Assembly (NCBI GenBank): GCA_036259835.1
Contig: DATABA010000032.1
Span: 1-15,075 of the forward strand
Source of the DNA: JALYGK01 sp036259835
GTDB taxonomy: Bacteria; Actinomycetota; UBA4738
Direction: 5' to 3'
DNA length: 15,075 bases
Both the position numbers and the translations under genes were made by a program. The notes beneath the pieces were generated by a model. That model ran no database searches. It was not told where the DNA came from and was given only the letters and a program-made list of their open reading frames with translations. This document shows positions 7,147-13,291 of this stretch, one piece after another. Position 1 is the first letter of the stretch. Each line of letters begins with the position of its first letter.

Positions 7147-7752
7147 GTGGCCGACCACGCCGGCACTCTCGACCACGGCGCACCGACCAGTACGGGGCTT
7201 TCAAATGTGAAGCTCGGTATGTGGGCGTTCCTCGCCTCGGAGTGCCTCCTCTTCGGCGCCCTCATCTCGACGTTCCTTCTGTTCCGCGGTCGTGAAGTCC
7301 AGGGGTTGAAGCCCCAGGACGTGTACGACATCCCATTCACGTCCGTCAGCTCATTTGTCCTCCTCATGAGCAGCCTCACGATGGTCCTGGCGTTGGCAGC
7401 CATCCAACGCGGCGATCACTCGAAGCTTCGGGTGTGGCTCATGGCGACGGCCCTCCTCGGGATGGTGTTCATTTCCGGGCAGGTCTATGAGTTCACGGTG
7501 TTCGTCAAAGAGGGGCTATCCATCAAGACGAACGTGGTCGCCTCCAGCTTCTTCACGCTGACGGGCTTCCACGGCGTCCACGTCACCGGTGGAATCCTGA
7601 TGCTGCTGTCGCTCTTCGGGATGTCCCTGGACGGACGCCTGCCGACCGAGAAGGCCGAAGCCGTTGAGATGGTCGGGCTCTACTGGCACTTCGTCGACAT
7701 CGTGTGGATCGTCATCTTCACGATCGTCTATCTGATCCCGGCGACACCCTAG
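7147..7752 (+). CDS. coxC: Cytochrome c oxidase subunit III, five-helix form
   Basis: A 201-residue subunit III (CtaE). It has five hydrophobic helices: about 22-46, 64-86, 96-116, 132-157 and 178-199. Family signatures include STGLSN before helix 1, the conserved Glu in ASECLLFG, FHGVHVTGG at about 141-149 and YWHFVDIVW at about 179-187. The usual first two helices of seven-helix subunit III are absent and appear instead at the end of CoxA. The start is taken as GTG 7147, 11 bases after the coxA stop, because it yields the N-terminus expected for the family (a short charged arm before the TSTGLSN segment). The frame is open further upstream into coxA, but that part is out-of-frame shadow; GTG 7207 would cut into the domain. 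The stop is 8 bases before coxD. Confidence 0.95.
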   Translation: MADHAGTLDHGAPTSTGLSNVKLGMWAFLASECLLFGALISTFLLFRGREVQGLKPQDVYDIPFTSVSSFVLLMSSLTMVLALAAIQRGDHSKLRVWLMATALLGMVFISGQVYEFTVFVKEGLSIKTNVVASSFFTLTGFHGVHVTGGILMLLSLFGMSLDGRLPTEKAEAVEMVGLYWHFVDIVWIVIFTIVYLIPATP

Positions 7753-7760
7753 GGAATGCG

Positions 7761-8102
7761 ATGAGCTCTCACGTCTTCGAAGAGACCGTTCGGGATACCA
7801 AAGAAGCGGCGGTTGAGGAAGAGCCAGAGCTTCCGAGGCATCCAGAGCCCCGGCAGTACGTCGTGGTCGCGATCGCACTTGCCATCGTCACCGCGCTCGA
7901 GGTGGCGGTGTTCTACGTCGACGTGCCACGCGTGCTGTTCGTCACGTTGCTCCTGGTCATGTCGGCGGTGAAGTTCAGCCTGGTGGTCCTGTGGTTCATG
8001 CACCTGCGGTTCGACAGCCGGATCTTCCGACGGTTGTTCATCAGCGGGATCATCCTGGCAGTCTTCGTCTACGCCGTCGTGCTGGCGATCTTTCTTCTGT
8101 AA
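7761..8102 (+). CDS. coxD: Cytochrome c oxidase subunit IV (COX4_pro/CtaF-like)
   Basis: A 113-residue small oxidase subunit. A charged, Glu-rich N-terminal arm of about 30 residues is followed by three helices at about 32-52, 56-79 and 92-112. The central KFSLVVLWFMHL segment followed by RIFRRLF is characteristic of the prokaryotic subunit IV family (CoxD/CyoD/CtaF). It has no redox cofactors and is thought to stabilise the binding of subunits I and III. The start at ATG 7761 follows AGGGA (7751-7755) at good spacing; an earlier in-frame ATG at 7704 lies inside coxC and is rejected. The next gene starts 10 bases later. Confidence 0.93.
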   Translation: MSSHVFEETVRDTKEAAVEEEPELPRHPEPRQYVVVAIALAIVTALEVAVFYVDVPRVLFVTLLLVMSAVKFSLVVLWFMHLRFDSRIFRRLFISGIILAVFVYAVVLAIFLL

Positions 8103-8112
8103 GGGGCAGACG

Positions 8113-8958
8113 ATGGTGCCGTCATTTCACCTGGACGTGGACCCGCTACTACTGGTTGCAATCCTCGGAGGTGGCTATCTAGCGGCACTGAAGTATCTCG
8201 GGCCGCGCTCTCTACCGGCCGGGGAACCTGCCGCTTCGACGTCCCAGAAGATCTCGTTCATGCTCGGCGTGGCTTCGCTCACCGTCGTGACCGCATGGCC
8301 GATTCACGACCTCGCGGAGAACTACCTCTTGAGCGTGCACATGGTGCAGCACCTGGTGATTTCGTTGGTCGCCCCTCCATTGCTGTTGTTTGGCACGCCG
8401 CCGTGGTTGCTCCGAAGGATCCTTTCGATTCCGCCGTTGGGCTGGATCGTGAGGAACCTGGGGCGGCCGTTTTACGCGCTCGTCCTGTTCAACCTCATCA
8501 TCGTCCTGACGCACTGGCCGCTGGTCGTCGACCTGACGCTTCGCTACCACGCCGTCCACTTCCTGGCGCACTTCGTCCTGTTCGCCTCGGCGACGCTGAT
8601 GTGGTGGCCGGTCATCGATCCGCTTCCGGAGACGCCCGGCCTGTCGTATCCCGGGCGGATGCTGTATCTGTTCCTCCAGTCGATCGTTCCGACCGTCCCG
8701 GCATCGTTCCTCACCTTTGGAAGCTCGCCGCTCTACGCCTTCTACGCCGAAGCCCCGCGCATCTGGGGAATGTCGGTCCTGACCGACCAGCGGATCGCCG
8801 GCCTGGTGATGAAAATCGTTGGCGGTGCCATCCTGTGGCTCTTGATCGGGGTGATCTTCTTCAGGTGGTTCGCCCAGGAACACGGGTCCGAAGGGTGGGA
8901 CGCGCTGGAGTGGAATCGGGTGGACCGGCAGCTTCGATCTGAGTTGAGCAAGCGATGA
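8113..8958 (+). CDS. ctaG: Cytochrome c oxidase assembly protein CtaG (caa3_CtaG family)
   Basis: A 281-residue polytopic membrane protein of the caa3-type CtaG family, needed for assembly of caa3 oxidase and thought to help in copper loading of CuB. Seven hydrophobic helices are expected. Conserved histidine-rich stretches are visible: AWPIHDLAENYLLSVHMVQH in the second to third helix region, and LRYHAVHFLAHF further on, plus the MWWPV and PLYAFY segments common to this family. It should not be confused with the unrelated COX11-type CtaG of proteobacteria. ATG 8113 has a strong AAGGGG ribosome-binding site directly after coxD. Its stop codon overlaps the start of the cupredoxin gene (ATGA at 8955-8958), which makes the next gene part of the same translationally coupled set. 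Confidence 0.95.
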   Translation: MVPSFHLDVDPLLLVAILGGGYLAALKYLGPRSLPAGEPAASTSQKISFMLGVASLTVVTAWPIHDLAENYLLSVHMVQHLVISLVAPPLLLFGTPPWLLRRILSIPPLGWIVRNLGRPFYALVLFNLIIVLTHWPLVVDLTLRYHAVHFLAHFVLFASATLMWWPVIDPLPETPGLSYPGRMLYLFLQSIVPTVPASFLTFGSSPLYAFYAEAPRIWGMSVLTDQRIAGLVMKIVGGAILWLLIGVIFFRWFAQEHGSEGWDALEWNRVDRQLRSELSKR

Positions 8959-9944
8959 GCCAGGACCTCCGCGAGCGGGAAGAAGAACTGGAAGAGGAAG
9001 AGGAGCGCGGCCCGCGCCTCACTCCGCTGGCGTACCCGCTGCTCGCGCTGGTCTTCGGCGGGATCCTGGTGTGGAGCGTCTCGCGAGTGCTGCTCGCTGT
9101 TTCCGCCAACGCGGCGGTGATGGTAGGGACGCTTCTCTCGCTGAACATCTTGATCGGCGCAGCCCTGGTCGCCTACGGCGGACGGGTCAGGGGTCGCCCG
9201 GCAGCGCTTCCCCTGTTGATTGGCGCCGGCGTCGCGGTGGTGGCTGCCGGCGTGGTCTCGGGATTCCTGGTGGGTGAGCGACCGGTCGGGGAGCACGCCG
9301 CCGAAGGCGGGGGGCAGGAAGGTGGCGGAGGCGGCGAGGCCGTCACGCTGACGGCACGTGGGTCCCAGTTCGTCGAGAGGCAGCTCGAGTTCACCGCTGA
9401 CAGCCGCGTGACCCTCAGGTTCGTCAATGAGGACCAGAGCGTCCCCCACAACTTCGTCCTGTTCAGAGGCGAAGACGCGTCAGCGCCTCAGATCTTCAGA
9501 GGAGAAGTGGTGACCGGCCCCGTCGAAACGACATACTCGTTCACTGCCCCAGGCGCGGGCAGCTATTTCTTCTACTGCGAGGTCCACCCGCAGACAATGA
9601 CCGGGACCGCCAGGGTTGGAGGGGCTGGCGCCACGGAGGGGCAGGGCGGCACGGAGGTTGGCGCGGTCAACCTGACGGCCGAGAACAGCACCTTCACGCC
9701 GACACAGCTCACCGTACCGGCCGGGGGACAGGTCTCGATCCGATTCACAAACTCGGACCAGGGGCTCCCGCACAACTTCGCCGTCTACGAGGACGAGAGC
9801 GCCACGCGAGAGATCTATCGGGGAGAGACGTTCCCTGGGCCGGCCACCCGCAACGAGACGTTCAAGGCGCCGCCGCCCGGCAGATACTTCTTCCGGTGCG
9901 ACGTCCATCCGACGACGATGCGCGGCACCCTCGTCGTCACCTGA
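8955..9944 (+). CDS. Membrane-anchored tandem cupredoxin (two type 1 copper domains)
   Basis: A 329-residue protein with an acidic cytoplasmic N-terminus (residues 1-20, mostly Glu/Arg) and three membrane helices at about 24-48, 53-73 and 85-106. A Gly/Glu linker (117-128) leads to two homologous cupredoxin domains facing the outside. Each has a complete type 1 copper ligand set with the spacing H...C-x2-H-x3-M: H165, C208, H211, M215 and H273, C315, H318, M322. PHNF precedes each Cys loop, and the loop reads YFFYCEVHPQTM or YFFRCDVHPTTM, so the pair arose by duplication. A Gly/Thr-rich linker (222-237) joins them. The gene overlaps ctaG by four bases at the end of an oxidase operon. Likely roles, by inference, are electron donor to the CuA/heme c subunit, or copper handling. 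I know of no established gene name for this architecture. Confidence 0.9.
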   Translation: MSQDLREREEELEEEEERGPRLTPLAYPLLALVFGGILVWSVSRVLLAVSANAAVMVGTLLSLNILIGAALVAYGGRVRGRPAALPLLIGAGVAVVAAGVVSGFLVGERPVGEHAAEGGGQEGGGGGEAVTLTARGSQFVERQLEFTADSRVTLRFVNEDQSVPHNFVLFRGEDASAPQIFRGEVVTGPVETTYSFTAPGAGSYFFYCEVHPQTMTGTARVGGAGATEGQGGTEVGAVNLTAENSTFTPTQLTVPAGGQVSIRFTNSDQGLPHNFAVYEDESATREIYRGETFPGPATRNETFKAPPPGRYFFRCDVHPTTMRGTLVVT

Positions 9945-9965
9945 GTAGTTCGAGCGCAGCCGGTC

Positions 9966-10382
9966 ATGGCAGCCCGTAAGCCGGGCTTGATCCTTGGCAA
10001 AGGTGTGCTGTTGGCGATTCCCTTTGGACTTTGGGGCTTTGGCTATCACTGGCTCGCGCTCGGGGCTTGCCTTGAATGCAGCGTGTTGGCTGGCCTGATC
10101 TACGCTGTCGTCGCCGTCATCGGCGTGCCCCTTGCTGTGCTCTCGCTTTTGAAGTCTTCATGGGGACAGCTACGGATCTATCTCCGGTGGTTCCACAGGC
10201 CCAACGCGGCGCGGGTTCTGGTGACGGGCGTCGTGTGGGGACTCGCAATGGGCCTCACCGTCTTCGGGGCCACAGGGTCAGCCCGGCGTATCGCTCCGGT
10301 ATTGGTCGCCTGGGTCGTGTTCTGGGTGACGTTCGCCTGGCTCTTTTCCGTTCTCTTCGGCCGAAACCTCGGCTTCAGGTAG
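9966..10382 (+). CDS. Four-helix membrane protein with CxxC, unknown, last gene of oxidase operon
   Basis: A 138-residue protein I do not recognise. Hydrophobic segments lie at about residues 11-33, 40-62, 83-101 and 109-131, with a basic loop (about 70-83) between the second and third. A C35-x2-C38 pair (ACLEC) sits at the end of the first helix, predicted near one membrane face, which could be a redox-active or metal-binding pair. The gene is 21 bases after the cupredoxin and ends before the second regulatory region, so it is probably the last gene of the transcript. The ribosome-binding site before ATG 9966 is weak. Codon use looks like that of its neighbours. An oxidase or copper assembly role is possible from location only. 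Confidence 0.72.
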   Translation: MAARKPGLILGKGVLLAIPFGLWGFGYHWLALGACLECSVLAGLIYAVVAVIGVPLAVLSLLKSSWGQLRIYLRWFHRPNAARVLVTGVVWGLAMGLTVFGATGSARRIAPVLVAWVVFWVTFAWLFSVLFGRNLGFR

Positions 10383-10420
10383 CTCTGGATTCCGGGTCCG
10401 CAAGGGCCTCGAATTTCGGT

Positions 10421-10448
10421 TTGCTCCTCCACCGCTCAGGAGTAGGAT
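10421..10448 (+). promoter_or_regulatory. Probable promoter of the reductase-nuo operon
   Basis: TTGCTC (10421-10426) and TAGGAT (10443-10448) are separated by 16 bases. TAGGAT is a common -10 sequence in actinobacterial vegetative promoters, and TTGCTC keeps the TTG of the -35 consensus. Transcription would start near 10455, inside the Rex-type operator at 10451-10470, the geometry expected for direct repression. The leader to the reductase frame would be about 100 bases. Predicted by eye only. Confidence 0.55.
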
Positions 10449-10450
10449 GA

Positions 10451-10470
10451 GCTTGTGAATCGTTTCACAA
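10451..10470. promoter_or_regulatory. Rex-type operator upstream of the reductase-nuo operon
   Basis: TTGTGAATCGTTTCACAA at 10453-10470, an inverted repeat with 7-bp arms and the same TCGT spacer as the operator at 1331-1352. The 20 bases 10451-10470 are identical in both copies; only the right outer flank differs (A instead of G at 10471), so the outer arm pairing is lost here. It matches the Rex consensus. Rex control of nuo operons is established in Streptomyces, which supports the assignment. It overlaps the predicted transcription start of the downstream operon. Confidence 0.83.
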
Positions 10471-10559
10471 AGTCCCGCCCTGATCGAGAAGTCGCAGGTG
10501 AGAGGGGTTGGACCGGCCTCACGGCTCCGGCTGGAAGGAGCGAGTAGACGCCAGCCACC

Positions 10560-11792
10560 ATCGAGACCGACGTCCTCTGCGTCGGGGCGGGGCCCGGAGG
10601 CTCCGCCACGGCGTACCACCTCGCCCGACACGGCGCCGATGTCCTGTTGGTCGACAAGGCCGTCTTCCCCCGCGAAAAGGTCTGTGGCGACGGCCTGACT
10701 CCTCGCGGCGTCCGCGCGCTGCAGCGTATGGACATCGACCCCACGGAGGCGGGCTTCACACAGGTCAACGCCCTTCGAACCTACGGCGTCGACGGCTTCG
10801 TGCTCGACCTGCCGTGGCCGAAACTCAAAGACTTCCCCCAGCTCGGCGTGGTCCGGACTCGATTCGAGTTCGACCACCTACTGGCGACCAAGGCGGAAAA
10901 GGCGGGCGCCCGATTCCTCCAAGGTGTCGAGGCGACCAGGCCCCTCACGGATCAGGGGTGGGTCACCGGCGCTGTCCTCCAGGAGAACGGAACCACGACC
11001 GAGGTCCGCGCGAAGTACGTCGTCGCGGCGGACGGGGCGTCCAGTCGATTTTCGGCGCACGCAGGCGTGCGACGGGATGAGTCTCGCCCGATGGGGATCG
11101 CCGCCCGACGGTACTACCGAATTCCTCGGCCGCAGGAGCCGGTGCTCGAAGCCTTCGTCAACTTGCCGGACGGAGTGACGGGCGGCGTCATGGCCGGGTA
11201 CGGATGGATCTTCCCTCTCGGCGACGGCGTGGTGAATGTCGGGGCGGGTCTGCTGAACTCGTTCACCCGCTTCAAGGAGGTTTCGGCGAGGAAGCTGCTC
11301 GACCAGTTCCTCGCGCAGCTACCCCCGGATTGGGGGGTCCGCGAAGAAAACGCAGTCGGACCAGTCCTATCCGGACCGATCCCGATGGGCATGAACCGGC
11401 ATCCGCTCGCCGTCCCGGGCCTTCTGTTGGTCGGCGACGCGGGCGGGCTGACGAACCCCTTCAACGGCGAAGGGATCGCCTACGCCATGGAGAGCGGGGA
11501 ACTCGCCGCAGAGTTGATCGTGGACGCCCTAGCCCGGAATCGACCCGCGATTGCGCACATGTATCCAACGCTGCTCCGCGAACGGTATGGGCAGTACTAC
11601 TCGATCGGGCGCAATTGGGTACGGATGATTGGCCATCCCCGATTCATGCACCTAGCCGTCAAATACGGCTTTCCCAGACGGAAGGCGATGGAGTTCGCGC
11701 TCCTCTTCATGGCGAACCTGACCGACGGCAAGGGCGGTGGAAAGAAGGACAAGTTGATGCACGCGCTGATCTCAATGGCACCCAAGGGCTGA
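10560..11792 (+). CDS. Geranylgeranyl-reductase-family flavoprotein (MenJ-like), start unresolved
   Basis: An FAD-dependent oxidoreductase of about 410 residues in the geranylgeranyl reductase family, which saturates isoprenoid double bonds. Numbering from ATC 10560, the FAD-binding GxGxxG is G9-x-G11-xx-G14, followed by the acidic end of the second strand (D32). The family signature FPREKVCGDGLTPRG is at 36-50, and the second FAD motif has G292-D293 (VGDAGGLTNPFNGEG). Just before nuoA, a likely substrate is the menaquinone side chain, as for mycobacterial MenJ; this is inference. The start is a problem. Between the in-frame TAG at 10545-10547 and TTG 10647 there is no ATG, GTG or TTG, yet TTG 10647 would delete the FAD motif. 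A good ribosome-binding site (GAAGGAG, 10534-10540) points right at the TAG. The stop overlaps the region 3 bases before nuoA. Confidence 0.88.
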   Translation: METDVLCVGAGPGGSATAYHLARHGADVLLVDKAVFPREKVCGDGLTPRGVRALQRMDIDPTEAGFTQVNALRTYGVDGFVLDLPWPKLKDFPQLGVVRTRFEFDHLLATKAEKAGARFLQGVEATRPLTDQGWVTGAVLQENGTTTEVRAKYVVAADGASSRFSAHAGVRRDESRPMGIAARRYYRIPRPQEPVLEAFVNLPDGVTGGVMAGYGWIFPLGDGVVNVGAGLLNSFTRFKEVSARKLLDQFLAQLPPDWGVREENAVGPVLSGPIPMGMNRHPLAVPGLLLVGDAGGLTNPFNGEGIAYAMESGELAAELIVDALARNRPAIAHMYPTLLRERYGQYYSIGRNWVRMIGHPRFMHLAVKYGFPRRKAMEFALLFMANLTDGKGGGKKDKLMHALISMAPKG

Positions 11793-11795
11793 CGG

Positions 11796-12269
11796 ATGAC
11801 CGACGGTTTCGTTCCCATCGTGGTCCTCGCCATCCTTGCGGGCGCGTTTGCCGTCCTCTCGCTGGGCCTCTCCGCGCTCCTCAGGCCGCACCGACCGAAC
11901 CCGGTAAAGGTCTCGCCTTACGAGTCGGGAATGGAACCGATCCGCCTGCCGAAGTTCACCAGGTTCCCGGTCAAGTTCTACGTGGTGGCGATGCTGTTCA
12001 TCATCTTCGACATCGAAACGATCTTCCTCTACCCGTGGGCCGTGGCGTTTCGCTCGCTCGGGTTGTTCGGATTGGTCGAGATGATTGTGTTCATCGGGCT
12101 GGTCTTCGTCGCGTTCGTCTACGTGTGGCAGAAGGGCGGACTGGAATGGGAGGGGCCGCAGCGCCGCGCCCCAAGGACGGCCGGCGGGGTGGAGGAGTTC
12201 TCTTCCGAAGTAGAGCGGACGCTCGGTGACCGGCCGACGGTTGGCAGTGGTGCCGGAAGGGAGGTGTGA
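11796..12269 (+). CDS. nuoA: NADH-quinone oxidoreductase subunit A
   Basis: A 157-residue complex I membrane subunit. Three helices lie at about 6-29, 61-82 and 90-111. Family features are PYESGMEP at 41-48 (the loop that lines the quinone cavity; many homologues have YECG) and KFYVVAMLFIIFDIET at 60-75, with the membrane acidic residues D72 and E74. Residues beyond about 120 form a hydrophilic tail of some 35 residues, rich in Arg, Glu and Gly, which is longer than in typical NuoA of about 120 residues. ATG 11796 is three bases after the reductase stop. The next gene, nuoB, starts three bases after this stop, with its GGGAGG ribosome-binding site inside the end of nuoA. Confidence 0.96.
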   Translation: MTDGFVPIVVLAILAGAFAVLSLGLSALLRPHRPNPVKVSPYESGMEPIRLPKFTRFPVKFYVVAMLFIIFDIETIFLYPWAVAFRSLGLFGLVEMIVFIGLVFVAFVYVWQKGGLEWEGPQRRAPRTAGGVEEFSSEVERTLGDRPTVGSGAGREV

Positions 12270-12272
12270 GCG

Positions 12273-12790
12273 GTGCCGGTGCAGCGGCTTCCAGGGGTGG
12301 TCACCGGCCAAAGCCAGGCGGATGTCGAGGAAGAGGTTGAGCGAGGCATCCTTCTGACGACGGTTGGGAAGGCCCTGGCGTGGGCGCGAAAGAACTCAAT
12401 GTGGCCCGCCACCTTTGGCCTGGCGTGCTGCGCGATCGAAATGATGGCGAGCGGTGCCGCCCACTACGACCTGGCGCGGTGGGGGATGGAGATCTTCCGA
12501 GCTTCCCCGCGGCAGGCGGATCTGATGATCGTCGCCGGGCGCGTGTCCCAGAAGATGGCGCCGGTCGTTCGACAGATCTATGACCAGATGCCCGAGCCGA
12601 AGTGGGTCATCTCGATGGGCGTGTGCGCATCGACGGGCGGCATGTTCACAACTACGGGCTGGTCCAGGGCGTCGACACGATCGTTCCGGTCGACATCTAC
12701 ACGCCGGGATGCCCGCCCCGCCCCGAAATGTTGATGTACGCGATTCTCCGTTTGCATCAAAAGGTGCAACGGGAAGCGAGGATCCAGTAG
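12273..12790 (+). CDS. nuoB: NADH-quinone oxidoreductase subunit B, interrupted by a one-base frameshift
   Basis: NuoB carries the terminal [4Fe-4S] cluster N2 of complex I, which passes electrons to quinone. The first frame begins at GTG 12273 after GGGAGG and encodes residues 1-125, including three N2 ligands: C52, C53 and C118. Just after GGMF (codon ending 12647) the family match jumps to the -1 frame (HNYGLVQGVDT..., 12648-12790), which carries the fourth ligand Cys in TPGCPPRPE and ends at TAG 12788-12790. Left unshifted, the first frame ends at 12734 in an unrelated 28-residue tail. Family members read GGMFNNY here, so one missing A at about 12648 restores the gene. The sequence around the junction has no slippery heptamer. 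A sequencing or assembly error is most likely; a real mutation would inactivate complex I. The TAG overlaps the nuoC GTG start. Confidence 0.93.
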
Positions 12791-13287
12791 TGCGCTCGGG
12801 AGAGCTTCTCGAACGCCTCCGCAATCGGTTCCCAGAGGCAACGGAAGTCCGCGGCGAGGTCACCGTGGTGGTCGCGCCGAGCCAGTTCGTCGCCGCAATG
12901 GAGTACCTTCGGTTTGAAGGCGATCTCCGATTCGGATTCCTCTCGGATATCACGGCCACCGATTGGCCGGATCTCAACCCGCGATTCTGGGTCGTCTACC
13001 ACCTGCTGTCGATGGAGCACCGGCATCGAGTCCGGGTCAAAGTTGGGCTGCCCCCCTCGGCTCCGCATCTCGCGTCGATCACGACGCTGTTCCCCGGCGC
13101 GAACTGGCCAGAGCGGGAGGTCTACGACTTCTTCGGGATCGTCTTCGACGGACACCCCGACCTTCGCCGCATCCAGATGCCGGACGGTTGGGTCGGTTAC
13201 CCGCTTCGAAAGGACGAGGGCATGGGAGGCGTCAACACGGCGTACAAGGGTGCCTTCATCCCTCCACCCGATCAGCGAGGGCTCTAA
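12790..13287 (+). CDS. nuoC: NADH-quinone oxidoreductase subunit C (30 kDa)
   Basis: A 165-residue peripheral-arm subunit of complex I that packs against NuoD and NuoB and has no cofactor. The family signature ANWPEREVYDFFGIVFDGHP lies at 104-123, followed by DLRRIQMPDGWVGYPLRKD (124-142). The N-terminal part (about 5-100) matches the usual mixed alpha/beta domain with RFWVVYHLLS at 65-74. The start is GTG 12790, which shares its first base with the nuoB stop (TAGTG) and follows a GAGGA element at good spacing. The C-terminal tail runs GAFIPPPDQRGL. The stop is four bases before nuoD, so the genes are tightly coupled. The length is normal for a NuoC that is not fused to NuoD. Confidence 0.95.
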   Translation: MRSGELLERLRNRFPEATEVRGEVTVVVAPSQFVAAMEYLRFEGDLRFGFLSDITATDWPDLNPRFWVVYHLLSMEHRHRVRVKVGLPPSAPHLASITTLFPGANWPEREVYDFFGIVFDGHPDLRRIQMPDGWVGYPLRKDEGMGGVNTAYKGAFIPPPDQRGL

Positions 13288-13291
13288 AGGA

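Noticed and set aside
10424..10442. Possible hairpin terminator after the oxidase operon (CTCCT ... AGGAG)
   Set aside because: Only five base pairs with a nine-base loop and no T-run; it also overlaps the predicted nuo promoter. No convincing terminator was found between the two operons, so some read-through is possible.
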